From NCBI GenBank assembly GCA_903877385.1, contig CAIRDP010000019.1, positions 102,988 to 166,987 of the forward strand: a stretch of 64,000 nt of DNA. Reading direction: 5' to 3'. Shown here piece by piece: positions 1 to 8,368 of this stretch (within the stretch, counting starts at the first letter, position 1; the number at the start of each line of letters is the position of its first letter). This stretch comes from an uncultured Bacteroidales bacterium (GTDB taxonomy: Bacteria; Bacteroidota; Bacteroidia; Bacteroidales; FEN-979). Position numbers and translations under genes: made by a program. A model generated the notes under the pieces. It saw only the letters and a list, made by a program, of their open reading frames with translations. It had not been told where the DNA came from and searched no databases.

Positions 1-572
1 GTTTCATAGTGCATGTCAACGACGGTGGAGGTGCTTTTTACTTCTTTTTCCGCCGGGGTGTCCTGGACCTGGACCTGTTCGATCGATAAGCCTTTCCCGG
101 CATCGCCCAGGCTTGCCAGTTTTGCCGAATACCTGTACGTTTGTCCTTCGACGCTTAAAAAGTACATTCCTTCCGGTATACGGGAAATGCGGAATTTATA
201 GCTGCCTTCAGAAAGCCATTTGCGCAGGCAGCCTGCCTCCTTTCCTGAAAAATCAGTGATCCTGATCAGGACATCTCCCTTTTCCGGGGCTGTAAACCTG
301 AATGTCGCCTGATCTTTCACAGGGTTGGGTGTTATGATCATCTGACCATCGAGATTTTGACGGCGGCCGATACCCACTGTTGAACCCAGGTGAAGGATGT
401 CGCCCCCGTTCAACGTAAGCGATGTCCCCCTCGTCAGGTTAGAAGCTTTTACCGTTACTACTTCCGTGGTGTCTCCCTTTGCAGCGAAACTGACCAGGTA
501 ATCCTGGGCTTGGATTGCAGGAATAAAAAGGACCAGAATGAAAAGAGTGGAAAGGATAGAAATTTTTTTCAT
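1..572 (-). CDS. Secreted FISUMP-type protein, N-terminal part (cut by window edge)
   Basis: The reading frame is open from an ATG at 572 down to base 1 (190 codons), so the C-terminus lies outside. Residues 1-23 form a signal peptide ending AIQAQ. The mature part begins DYLVSF and carries SLTLNGGDILHL, an opening I associate with Bacteroidota proteins that carry a FISUMP (Fibrobacter succinogenes major paralogous) domain further on. Next comes a segment resembling a type IX secretion sorting domain (ITPNPVKDQATFRF, then GMYFLSVEG), here near the N-terminus instead of the end. It lies 133 bp downstream of pyrD on the same strand and may be transcribed separately. The FISUMP domain itself is not in the window, so the family call rests on the N-terminal layout. 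Confidence 0.65.
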   Translation of the reverse strand, partial: MKKISILSTLFILVLFIPAIQAQDYLVSFAAKGDTTEVVTVKASNLTRGTSLTLNGGDILHLGSTVGIGRRQNLDGQMIITPNPVKDQATFRFTAPEKGDVLIRITDFSGKEAGCLRKWLSEGSYKFRISRIPEGMYFLSVEGQTYRYSAKLASLGDAGKGLSIEQVQVQDTPAEKEVKSTSTVVDMHYE

Positions 573-705
573 CCAATTAAACTTTTAATATGTGTATCAC
601 AAAAATAATGCATTTAGGCTCAAAAGGCAAGTTTAATCTCTTCAGGTAAATTGCCCTTTTGTTGCGGAATCCGGGGCCGTGGCTTGAAACAGACGTGAAT
701 ATTTT

Positions 706-1620
706 TTAGCAGACTTTCAGAGCGCCAACGATATCGCGGGCCGAAGCAATGTTGTGGCGGTCGAGGTATTCGTTTATTCCTTCAGCGATTTTAGGGGCTA
801 CCATGGGGTCGATGAAATTTGCGGTTCCTACCTGGATAACGGAAGCTCCGGCCAGCATGAATTCTATGGCGTCGGTGGTGTTCATGATGCCGCCTAATCC
901 TACAATGGGAACATCCACGGCTTTAAAAACCTGCCATACCATGCGCAGGGCAACGGGTTTGATGGCAGGGCCTGATAATCCGCCGGTAATGGTTGAGATC
1001 ACGGGCCTCCGGGTTTCGGCATCGACAGCCATTCCAAGCAGGGTATTAATCAGGGTGAGAACATCGGCGCCCCCGTCGACAACGGCCTTGGCCATTTCAC
1101 AGATGCTGGTGACATTGGGTGAAAGCTTAACCATCAGGACTTTCTTATAGACCCCGCGAACAGCCCTGGTGACTTCGGTTGCCGTGGAAGGTACAACCCC
1201 GAACGCCATGCCTCCCTCTTTAACGTTAGGGCAGGAGATGTTCAGTTCAATGGCCGGGATGTTTTCAAGCTCGTTGATGCGTTCGGCAACCATCACATAT
1301 TCTTCAATGGTAGATCCTGAAACGTTGACAATGATTTGGGTGTTGAAATCTTTGATTTTCGGATAGATGACCTTACAAAAATTATCGACTCCTTTGTTTT
1401 GCAGGCCTACCGAATTAAGCATACCCGAAGCGGTTTCGGCCATGCGGGGGTATTTGTTGCCCGGGCGGTTTGATCCGGTGACGGCTTTGACGAATATCCC
1501 GCCAAGCAATCCAAGGTCATAAAAGTCTTTAAACTCCTCACCATAACCGAAACAACCCGACGCAGTCGTTACCGGGTTTTTGAATTGCATTCCTGCAATG
1601 TTTATACTAAGGTCAGCCAT
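706..1620 (-). CDS. pyrD: Dihydroorotate dehydrogenase, class 1B catalytic subunit
   Basis: This is the FMN-containing subunit that oxidises dihydroorotate to orotate in pyrimidine synthesis. Its 304 residues match the usual class 1B length. Visible motifs are [13 protein letters not shown] (15-27), [17 protein letters not shown] (65-81), and [10 protein letters not shown], where Cys130 is the class 1 catalytic base. The phosphate-binding end reads [13 protein letters not shown] and [11 protein letters not shown]. The Cys base and the adjacent pyrK identify the NAD-linked heterotetrameric 1B form, not the quinone-linked class 2 enzyme. It follows pyrK with a 104-bp gap that holds an octanucleotide repeat array. 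The start is the only sensible ATG, directly before ADLSINIAG. Confidence 0.97.
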   Translation of the reverse strand: MADLSINIAGMQFKNPVTTASGCFGYGEEFKDFYDLGLLGGIFVKAVTGSNRPGNKYPRMAETASGMLNSVGLQNKGVDNFCKVIYPKIKDFNTQIIVNVSGSTIEEYVMVAERINELENIPAIELNISCPNVKEGGMAFGVVPSTATEVTRAVRGVYKKVLMVKLSPNVTSICEMAKAVVDGGADVLTLINTLLGMAVDAETRRPVISTITGGLSGPAIKPVALRMVWQVFKAVDVPIVGLGGIMNTTDAIEFMLAGASVIQVGTANFIDPMVAPKIAEGINEYLDRHNIASARDIVGALKVC

Positions 1621-1633
1621 ATCTAAAATATAA

Positions 1634-1689
1634 GTAGGGAGGTAGTGAAGTACCGAAATAGCGAAGTAGCGAAGTAGCGAAGTAGCGAA
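1634..1689. repeat. Octanucleotide tandem array (GTAGCGAA type)
   Basis: Seven contiguous 8-bp units lie between pyrK and pyrD. The three units at 1666-1689 are identical GTAGCGAA; the units at 1642, 1650 and 1658 differ by one or two bases, and the one at 1634 is degenerate. The same word recurs three times at 16640-16663. There is no coding potential, and its effect on pyrK-pyrD cotranscription is unknown. Confidence 0.9.
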
Positions 1690-1724
1690 ATTAATTTTAA
1701 ATTCATAATTCGATTATTCAATTC

Positions 1725-2495
1725 TCACCATTTCAGCCTGCTTGTCTCAAAAACGGGTCCTTCAATACAAACTCTTTCGTTCCCCGTATCGGTTTGGGTG
1801 ATGCAGCATAAGCAAACCCCGTAACCGCAGGCCATGAAGTTCTCGAGCGAAACTTCACAGGCCACGCCTTTGGCGGCTGCGAGCTTTGCAACTGCATGCA
1901 TCATCGCATCAGGGCCGCAGCAGCAGATCCTGTCGTAGGGCAGGGGCGAAGTTGCGAACACCGGATGCTGTGTTACAAAACCTTTCTCGCCCATGCTGCC
2001 GTCGTCGGTGCTGAGGTATACCTTGCCGTAACGGGCATACTGATCCATCTGGGATACCTCATCCGCAGACCTGAAACCCACAAGAAAATCGGGCCGTATA
2101 TTTTTACGGTTCAGGTAGTCGCCCATGATCATCAGGGGGGCCACTCCTGCACCACCTCCCACCAGCAGCACCTTGCCTGAGGACGGAGCTGAAAAAGAGT
2201 TCCCCAGGGGATAAACCAGGTTAAGGGTATCCCCGGTTTTAAGCATCCCCATATGTCTTGTGCCTTCTCCCTTGATCTGCACCAGCAGGCTGAGGGTGTT
2301 TTTTGAATAATCGGCAAAGTGAACCGAGAAAGGCCTTCTCAGGAAAGTGGATGGGGAATTATGTACAAGCACCTGTACGAACTGCCCTGGAAGTATTTCG
2401 GGCAGTGGCACAGGCGCCTGCAGTTCTAAAACAAAATGTCTCGCGTTTAGTGGGTTGTTGCCTACAACTTTAAAATCATGTGCAAACTTCTTCAT
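1725..2495 (-). CDS. pyrK: Dihydroorotate dehydrogenase electron transfer subunit
   Basis: PyrK carries FAD and a 2Fe-2S cluster and passes electrons from PyrD to NAD+. At 256 residues it has the normal family length. A ferredoxin-reductase-like FAD domain shows RRPFSV (53-58). The nucleotide-binding domain shows LLVGGGAGVAP (110-120) and CCCGP (191-195). The iron-sulfur ligands are Cys223, Cys228, Cys231 and Cys243, in MACGYGVCLCC and RVCIEGPVF. It starts 20 bp after the PEGA-like gene and precedes pyrD, so the two subunits are very probably made from one transcript. Confidence 0.96.
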   Translation of the reverse strand: MKKFAHDFKVVGNNPLNARHFVLELQAPVPLPEILPGQFVQVLVHNSPSTFLRRPFSVHFADYSKNTLSLLVQIKGEGTRHMGMLKTGDTLNLVYPLGNSFSAPSSGKVLLVGGGAGVAPLMIMGDYLNRKNIRPDFLVGFRSADEVSQMDQYARYGKVYLSTDDGSMGEKGFVTQHPVFATSPLPYDRICCCGPDAMMHAVAKLAAAKGVACEVSLENFMACGYGVCLCCITQTDTGNERVCIEGPVFETSRLKW

Positions 2496-2515
2496 TAGCT
2501 GACTGAATGACCGTT

Positions 2516-3190
2516 TTAGTTGCCAAGCCTTGTCTGTGCTTCACGGATGACCTCGCGGTATTTCCTCAGGATACGATCCCATTCCTTGAACATCTCATCG
2601 CTTTTAACGCTGACCTGGTTTGAGTTGGCAAGTTCGCTTACCAGTTTGATTTTATAAGCCAGGGGGTCGGTCGAAGCCAGCTTTACAATGAGACGTGTGC
2701 GGATTGTCTTCTGTTTGAAGGTCTGCACCACCCATGAGGTCCGAAGGTAACCGGTATTTTTATCGGTGACTTCGATTACGTCGAAATAAGTAGTTATGAT
2801 CTGGCTCAGCAGTTTCCATGCATCATCTTCTTTCTTTGACGTTTTGATTTCTATATCGACATTGGCCACGTCGGTTGCTTCTGATGCATCAAAGGCATCG
2901 TCTTTTTCCATCTGGTAAAAGTAAGTCTTTGGAGGGGGGCTGTAATTGGACTTGTTGCAGAATTCAATAAGGCCGTCAAGATAGCCCATTTTTTCAACTT
3001 TGACATTCACACATGCATAGGCAGGGATTGTTATGTCAAGTTGTCCAGAGCCCATTAGTTTGCCGTCGACATAAATTTTAGCGTCTGGTTCTGAAACCGT
3101 AAACCGCACAAGTTTCTTCTTGGCCATGGCCGGCAGGCTTATCGCTACAATGGCAAGTATAAGCAAAGTTGTTTTTAAAATGGTTTTCAT
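2516..3190 (-). CDS. Exported PEGA-like protein of unknown function
   Basis: The protein has 224 residues. The first 23 are a cleavable signal peptide (positive start, hydrophobic core, end LPAMA). Residues 27-75 look like a PEGA surface domain (IYVDGKLMGSG followed by VEKMGYLDG). The C-terminal half is mixed alpha/beta with no motif I recognise and ends in a charged helix. It is probably periplasmic or surface-exposed. It sits inside the purB-pyrD operon, 20 bp ahead of pyrK and 32 bp after the DUF5606 gene, but nothing links it to nucleotide synthesis. Confidence 0.7.
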   Translation of the reverse strand: MKTILKTTLLILAIVAISLPAMAKKKLVRFTVSEPDAKIYVDGKLMGSGQLDITIPAYACVNVKVEKMGYLDGLIEFCNKSNYSPPPKTYFYQMEKDDAFDASEATDVANVDIEIKTSKKEDDAWKLLSQIITTYFDVIEVTDKNTGYLRTSWVVQTFKQKTIRTRLIVKLASTDPLAYKIKLVSELANSNQVSVKSDEMFKEWDRILRKYREVIREAQTRLGN

Positions 3191-3222
3191 ATGTTTCGTT
3201 TTTTACAATCCAATATTATAAA

Positions 3223-3759
3223 TTATTCAGTCTTCTTTTTACGGGGGGCTTTCTTTTCAGGTTTTGCTTCTGTTTCGGGCTTTTCTGTTTCGGGTTCAGA
3301 TTCTGCAGTAACAGCAGGACTTTCGGCTTCGGATGTTGTGGCTTCGCCTTCGGCGGCAGGTTCTTCGGCAGGTTCGCTGAAGTCGAGGAGATCCTGGGCC
3401 AGTAGCATATTATACCAGCTTATCATCTTGCGGATATCGGATACATAAACCCTGTCACTATCGAAATCGGGAACCATTTCCCCGAAGAATTTAAGCAGGG
3501 CCGGGGTTTCAGATTTGGGGTCCATGGCGGCTTTGCCTTCGAGCTTTTCATAAAAGGCCTTGAAAACATCTTTCAAAGGACGGTCTTCATCGGTGGTGAA
3601 AACGCTGATCTCCTCAAGGGAGCTCATTTTTTCATGTCCAAAAGCCGGGACGCGTTTCTGGTCGGTAAGAGATTCAACGATAACCGCGTTTTTGCTCTGG
3701 GATACTACTTTAAACAACCCGCTTTTGCCTGAGATGGAGACGATTTTAGTAAGATCCAT
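3223..3759 (-). CDS. DUF5606 domain protein with acidic/Lys-rich tail
   Basis: The protein has 178 residues from the ATG at 3759. An in-frame ATG at 3786 would add nine residues, but MDLTKIVSISGKSGLF is the family-typical start. Residues 1-130 match the Bacteroidota DUF5606 family as I remember it (GLFKVVSQSKNAVIVESL, then KMSSLEEISVF). The last 50 residues are low-complexity: Glu/Ala/Pro-rich, then a basic end APRKKKTE. There is no signal peptide, so it is cytoplasmic. The 36-bp gap after the glycosyltransferase suggests cotranscription. Function is unknown. Confidence 0.8.
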   Translation of the reverse strand: MDLTKIVSISGKSGLFKVVSQSKNAVIVESLTDQKRVPAFGHEKMSSLEEISVFTTDEDRPLKDVFKAFYEKLEGKAAMDPKSETPALLKFFGEMVPDFDSDRVYVSDIRKMISWYNMLLAQDLLDFSEPAEEPAAEGEATTSEAESPAVTAESEPETEKPETEAKPEKKAPRKKKTE

Positions 3760-3795
3760 AAGTTCATATTTTTTGCAAATATACAAAAAGCTAAT

Positions 3796-4665
3796 TCAGA
3801 TTATCCTGTAGTTCTTATATTCACCTAAGCGCCAGCCGATAAGATCTTCGATGCCGTTCAGCAGCCTGTGAGTCAATGGCAGCTTGTTTTTTTCGGGTTC
3901 GGGATGAAAGTCCCAGTTCTTTAATGCGATGCGTTGTTTCATGACTTCGGGCTGCTCCCCGGTAAATGGTTTAAGCCCGCTGATATTGGTATAATCGAAT
4001 TCGGGCAAAACGGGAACGTGGTTTTTAAGCCAGCTATCGCTATGCCAGTATTTGTGGAAGGATTCCAGCTTGGCTTGCTGGAAGACAGGGGATTTCACCC
4101 AGCCGTAGTGGTAGATCCATGCGTCAAGGAGTTTGACCCGTAGTTTCTTCCCCTGTTTACGGAAACCCTGTGCGTCCTTGTAAGATCTTATGCCGGGCTG
4201 TTTCCTAATAATCCTTACTTCGCGGCGGTACCAGTCACGCGAACTTGCCACGTAATCATAGGATCCGAAGAAATGCAGGTAATTAAACAGCAGGCCCTCC
4301 ACCCTGGGGTCGTCCTTATAAGATTCCATGCCTGATTTTATGAGGCTTAGATATTTTTGGGGGACAACCTCATCAGCCTGAATGTAAAAAGCCCAGTCAT
4401 TGTCGTTGGAAACCGCATCCAGGGCTTTATTGGTCTCAACGGCCAGCACCCTGCCCCCTTCCCTCAGCGTATCATCCCAAACGGTATCTACGATGCGGAT
4501 CTTTGCGGGATCGATCGAAGCAATGAGTTCACGGGTGCTGTCATCGGATTTCCCCGCGGCCACTATGAATTCATCGCAAAGCGGAAGTATCGAACGTATG
4601 GCTTCGGCAACAGGGTAATCGAATTTTACCGCATTTCTCACAATAGTGAACCCGCTGACTTTCAT
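3796..4665 (-). CDS. Family 2-type glycosyltransferase
   Basis: The 289-residue cytoplasmic protein opens with the GT-A nucleotide-sugar fold seen in family 2: VSGFTIVRNAVKFDYPVAEA, then DEFIVAAGKSDDSTRELI, and a metal-site-like segment FYIQADEVVPQKYL (about 105-118). Donor and acceptor cannot be read from the sequence; a role in envelope polysaccharide is likely. The ATG lies one base after the purB stop, so it is translationally coupled to purB. The gene has no surrounding polysaccharide cluster, which is unusual for this family. Confidence 0.85.
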   Translation of the reverse strand: MKVSGFTIVRNAVKFDYPVAEAIRSILPLCDEFIVAAGKSDDSTRELIASIDPAKIRIVDTVWDDTLREGGRVLAVETNKALDAVSNDNDWAFYIQADEVVPQKYLSLIKSGMESYKDDPRVEGLLFNYLHFFGSYDYVASSRDWYRREVRIIRKQPGIRSYKDAQGFRKQGKKLRVKLLDAWIYHYGWVKSPVFQQAKLESFHKYWHSDSWLKNHVPVLPEFDYTNISGLKPFTGEQPEVMKQRIALKNWDFHPEPEKNKLPLTHRLLNGIEDLIGWRLGEYKNYRII

Positions 4666-4666
4666 T

Positions 4667-6016
4667 TCAGATGGAGATAATGCCAGTGTAATTTTCGGGG
4701 GTGATTTTTTTTAGTTCGGTTTTAACTTTTGCAGGTATTTTCAGGCTGTCGATGAATTCGTGAAGCACGGCTTTGTTCACATGCCTGTTGCCCCTGGTCA
4801 GTTCCTTGAGAGCTTCGTAAGGATTGGGATATTTCTCTCGCCTGAGTATGGTTTGTATGGCTTCGGAGACAACGGCCCAGTTGTTGCCAAGGTCCTGCCT
4901 CAGCTTTTCCTCGTTAAGGATCAGTTTATCCAGGCCTTTCAGGAGAGATTTAAACCCTATGACGGAATGGGCAAACGGCATGCCAATATTCCTGATCACC
5001 GTTGAGTCGGTGAGGTCTCTTTGCAGACGGCTGATGGGCAGCTTGGCCGATAGGTGCTCGTACAATGCATTTGCAATGCCAAGGTTCCCTTCCGAATTTT
5101 CGAAATCTATGGGGTTGACTTTATGGGGCATGGTGGATGAGCCTGTTTCGCCTTTCCTGACTTTCTGCCTGAAATACTCCATGGATATATAGGCCCAGAT
5201 GTCGCGGTCGAGGTCGATGAGTATGGTATTGATTCTTTTGAGGTTGTCGAAAAACGCAGCCAGGTTGTCGTAATGTTCGATCTGCGTTGTGGTTTGCTGT
5301 CGTTTGAGGCCAAAAGTCTTTTCGAGGAAGATATTGGCAAAGCCTTCCCATGAGATGGAGGGATAAGCCGCTTTATGGGCGTTGAAATTACCGGTAGCCC
5401 CCCCGAATTTACCTTCAAACCTGAGCGATCCTAGCTGGGCAATCTGTGCCCCCAGCCTCTCGGTAAACACGTAGAGTTCCTTGCCAACTGTAGTGGGGGA
5501 GGCAGGCTGTCCATGGGTATGGGCCATCATGGGGATGTCCTTCCATTCCTGTGAACGGGTATAAAGGATGTTAAAAACCTCTTCAAGCAAGGGAAGGTAA
5601 ACATCAACAAAAGCATCCCTTGTGGCCATAGGGAAAGCGGTATTGTTCACATCCTGGGAAGTGAGGCCGAAGTGTACAAATTCAGAATACTCAGAGAGGT
5701 CCAGCTCTGCGAATTTTTCCTTCAGAAAATATTCTATGGCTTTGACATCATGGTTGGTCTCTTTTTCGATCTCCTTGACCCGCACCACATCGGCTTCGCT
5801 GAATTTCTGGCAAATCCGGCGCAGTTTTGCAAAGGTATTTTTATCCAGGCCTTTCAGCTGGGGGAGGGGGATCTTGCAAAGGGCGATAAAATACTCAACT
5901 TCAACCACTATGCGGTATTGAATGATGGCAGCTTCGGAAAAATAAACCGCCAGTTTCTCTGTGGCTTTCCTGTATCTCCCGTCAACAGGGGAAATTGCAA
6001 ATAGGGATGCATCCAT
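4667..6016 (-). CDS. purB: Adenylosuccinate lyase
   Basis: PurB removes fumarate from SAICAR and from adenylosuccinate in AMP synthesis. I place the start at the ATG at 6016 (449 residues, MDASLFAISPVDGRY), which aligns with the usual family N-terminus; the frame also has an ATG at 6028. The fumarase/aspartase signature is GSSTMPHKVNPIDFEN, and catalytic-region segments AHTHGQPASPTTVGKEL and FVHFGLTSQDVNNTA are intact. It is the first gene of a six-gene minus-strand run ending with pyrD, joining purine and pyrimidine steps. Confidence 0.96.
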   Translation of the reverse strand: MDASLFAISPVDGRYRKATEKLAVYFSEAAIIQYRIVVEVEYFIALCKIPLPQLKGLDKNTFAKLRRICQKFSEADVVRVKEIEKETNHDVKAIEYFLKEKFAELDLSEYSEFVHFGLTSQDVNNTAFPMATRDAFVDVYLPLLEEVFNILYTRSQEWKDIPMMAHTHGQPASPTTVGKELYVFTERLGAQIAQLGSLRFEGKFGGATGNFNAHKAAYPSISWEGFANIFLEKTFGLKRQQTTTQIEHYDNLAAFFDNLKRINTILIDLDRDIWAYISMEYFRQKVRKGETGSSTMPHKVNPIDFENSEGNLGIANALYEHLSAKLPISRLQRDLTDSTVIRNIGMPFAHSVIGFKSLLKGLDKLILNEEKLRQDLGNNWAVVSEAIQTILRREKYPNPYEALKELTRGNRHVNKAVLHEFIDSLKIPAKVKTELKKITPENYTGIISI

Positions 6017-6081
6017 GGCAAATAGCATTCAGGTTAATTACTTCACGAAAATACGAATACTTAAGCAAAATGAAACTAGAG

Positions 6082-7515
6082 TTATTTCACAGTTTGCAAA
6101 ATCCATGAACCGATCAGTTCAAGAACCTTGGGCTGTATAGTTTCTTCAATTGTTCCGTACTCGGAAGGCGAGCCGGTCTTAGCTGTCTGGAAAAGATGGT
6201 TTACACCATGGACCTCTTCAATAGTGTATTTTGAATTGCCTCCGAAGATGAGGGCTTGTTCGATCGCCGGCAGGTTGATCTTTGAATCCACCTGCTCGTC
6301 CAGGTCCCCGTTGATGGCCAGCACATAACAATGCACTTTTCTTAAATATTCCTGGGGATCCAGGGTTAGGAAGGTCCTGAACCAGGGAGATGTCACTGTC
6401 TTTATGCTTTGTTCTATTGAGGCTGACGACAAGGTGTCGTTACCGCCTCTTTTCACTTCTGCCTTATTTTCCTTTTGAATGAACTTGCGGATGGCATCCG
6501 CAGCTGCTCCATCATCGGGGTTCTTCTTCACGATTTCATAAATCTTCCGGTTGATCGCCTGTGCACGGAGCTTCTCATCTTCATTAGAACTATCGGCTTT
6601 TTGAATTGCAAGGGTCTGTGTGATCAGGACCTGTTCCCCTGTTACGCCGGTGCCTGCCATCAGTACTATAAAATCAACCTCCTTATTGCGTGAAGCTATG
6701 ACAGGTGCTATAATACCTCCCTCACTATGCCCGATCAAGCCGAGTTTGCTGGTGTCGACTTCGGGTCTGGTCTTGAGGAAATTCAGGGCAGCCTCTGCAT
6801 CGGTTGCAAAGTCGAAGGTTGTTGCAGTGGAAAATTTGCCTTCCGACTTGCCCACGCCCCGGTCATCGCAGCGGAGAACGGCAATGCCTTTGCGGGTAAG
6901 ATAATCGGCCAGCAAGAGGAAGGGCTTATGCCCCATCAGTTCTTCATCCCTGTTTTGAGGACCCGAGCCAGTGATCAGCACGACCGCAGGAAATTTTTTA
7001 CCATTCCCGGGAAGTGTAAGGGTCCCTGCCAGTGTGATCCCGGTTTTTTCGTTACGTACACTCACATCTTCGGTCAGATAAGGAAAAGGAGGCTGGGGTT
7101 CCTGGGGACGAGCCCGTTTAAAGGCTTCCTGTTTATGTTCAAGGTCCAGTGGGAGGTCAAGCCCGCTTTGTTTCCATCGGCCCTCAAGTTTTGAATAATC
7201 GGAGTTGAATTTGCCGAGATAAAGGCCCGAAACGAGTTTTATTCCGACTATCATTGAATCGGACGTGATCCTGACACTGCTGGTGGGAATGATTTTCGCT
7301 CCCTGGTCGGGGCTCTCGAAATTAACGATAAGGCTATCTCTTTCATTCGTTTTAACATTCATTACCAGGGTAAGGGAAATGGCCTGGATCTTGAGCGAAC
7401 CAACCCAGGAACCGCTGAGCTTTGAGGTGGATGGTTTAGCCTGTGCGCAGGCAGAATTTCCTGCAGCCATTATCATTCCTGCAGCCAGCAGCAGAAAGCA
7501 TAAAGATTTTTTCAT
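6082..7515 (-). CDS. Secreted alpha/beta hydrolase (S33-like esterase/peptidase)
   Basis: The frame is open to 7674, but the ATG at 7515 begins a clear signal peptide (MKKSLCFLLLAAG, ending SACAQA) and lies 7 bp after the DUF4249 stop, giving 477 residues. Residues 30-140 form a beta-rich N-terminal domain of unknown role. The hydrolase domain follows, with VLITGSGPQNRDEE (oxyanion region), nucleophile Ser in LIGHSEGG, a probable acid in INGDLDEQV and His in GVNHLFQ. The substrate is unknown. It is the last gene after a TonB receptor and DUF4249 lipoprotein, so it may process what that receptor imports. Confidence 0.85.
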   Translation of the reverse strand: MKKSLCFLLLAAGMIMAAGNSACAQAKPSTSKLSGSWVGSLKIQAISLTLVMNVKTNERDSLIVNFESPDQGAKIIPTSSVRITSDSMIVGIKLVSGLYLGKFNSDYSKLEGRWKQSGLDLPLDLEHKQEAFKRARPQEPQPPFPYLTEDVSVRNEKTGITLAGTLTLPGNGKKFPAVVLITGSGPQNRDEELMGHKPFLLLADYLTRKGIAVLRCDDRGVGKSEGKFSTATTFDFATDAEAALNFLKTRPEVDTSKLGLIGHSEGGIIAPVIASRNKEVDFIVLMAGTGVTGEQVLITQTLAIQKADSSNEDEKLRAQAINRKIYEIVKKNPDDGAAADAIRKFIQKENKAEVKRGGNDTLSSASIEQSIKTVTSPWFRTFLTLDPQEYLRKVHCYVLAINGDLDEQVDSKINLPAIEQALIFGGNSKYTIEEVHGVNHLFQTAKTGSPSEYGTIEETIQPKVLELIGSWILQTVK

Positions 7516-7522
7516 GGTATGA

Positions 7523-8368
7523 TTATTTTGGAATAATATGGGTTGCGAATGAATCGGAATAGGCAAAGAAGAAGCCAACCGCCCCGTTGTTGATGTTTCC
7601 TTCAACATTGGCAGGAGGGCCTGAGAAGAAGGGGATCTGGTAGCCGGCCTGCTGAACCTGCTGGATGAAATCATAGTATTCCTTAGTGATGCCGCTCATC
7701 TGCACCTTGACGGTGTCGCCAGGATAAAGGGTTTCCCAGTAATTTGCATTATTGATACGAAATGCAGTGAGGCCCCTGATATAGCTGCCGTTGAAAAATT
7801 TGTCATTCGAAGTACTCCATTTCTGGATGGAGTCCGACATCAGGATCCCGTTGCGATAATACCGTAACAGGTAATAATTGACTTCGTCCCCGGGTTCCTG
7901 GGCAAAGATCTTGATCAGCCAGCGGCCGTTTTTACCCAGGTTGGGATCGAACTCAGTCTGTATTGAATCCAGCCTTGCAACCTTCATGATCTTGCAGGTA
8001 GCTGCGTATTCTGCACTGTTGCCGATGACTTCAGGAAGCTTTATGCTGAGGCTGTATGTTTTGCCTATTACCCCCCTGAAAGCGGGATCCAGGCCGTAAA
8101 CTCCCGGATTGCCGGGAAGCTGTTCTTTAAGTGTATCCAGAAAAGAACCGTCGCTCAGGAGAACTATGGCATGGCTTACCATCGGAGGCGGCTGGTTGTA
8201 AAAATAACTGGCCGATTTGCTGAGGGTGACCGACCTCTGCATGCTGTCGCTGGTGATCCCCCCGTCAACCACAAGCCTTATGTAAGAATTGTCAAGTTTG
8301 ACATTTATCTTCTCTGTGCATCCGGCGGCAAGCAAGAGGATCAGCAGGCTTAAGAGGAGCTTACTCAT
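7523..8368 (-). CDS. DUF4249-family lipoprotein
   Basis: The 281-residue lipoprotein has a short signal and lipobox LAAGC (Cys17). The mature start KINVKLDNSYIRLVVDGGIT, followed by SVTLSKSASYF, is typical of DUF4249, a Bacteroidota family encoded beside TonB-dependent receptors. Its gene overlaps the preceding receptor gene by 8 bp, implying coupled translation. It probably sits on the outer membrane as a partner of that receptor, but the ligand is unknown. Confidence 0.88.
   Translation of the reverse strand: MSKLLLSLLILLLAAGCTEKINVKLDNSYIRLVVDGGITSDSMQRSVTLSKSASYFYNQPPPMVSHAIVLLSDGSFLDTLKEQLPGNPGVYGLDPAFRGVIGKTYSLSIKLPEVIGNSAEYAATCKIMKVARLDSIQTEFDPNLGKNGRWLIKIFAQEPGDEVNYYLLRYYRNGILMSDSIQKWSTSNDKFFNGSYIRGLTAFRINNANYWETLYPGDTVKVQMSGITKEYYDFIQQVQQAGYQIPFFSGPPANVEGNINNGAVGFFFAYSDSFATHIIPK

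Noticed and set aside
2132..2317. Possible frameshifted duplicate inside pyrK
   Set aside because: It is simply another reading frame of intact pyrK on the same strand.
7516..7674. Longer N-terminus for the alpha/beta hydrolase
   Set aside because: The extra 53 codons overlap the upstream DUF4249 gene and hide an excellent signal peptide starting at 7515.
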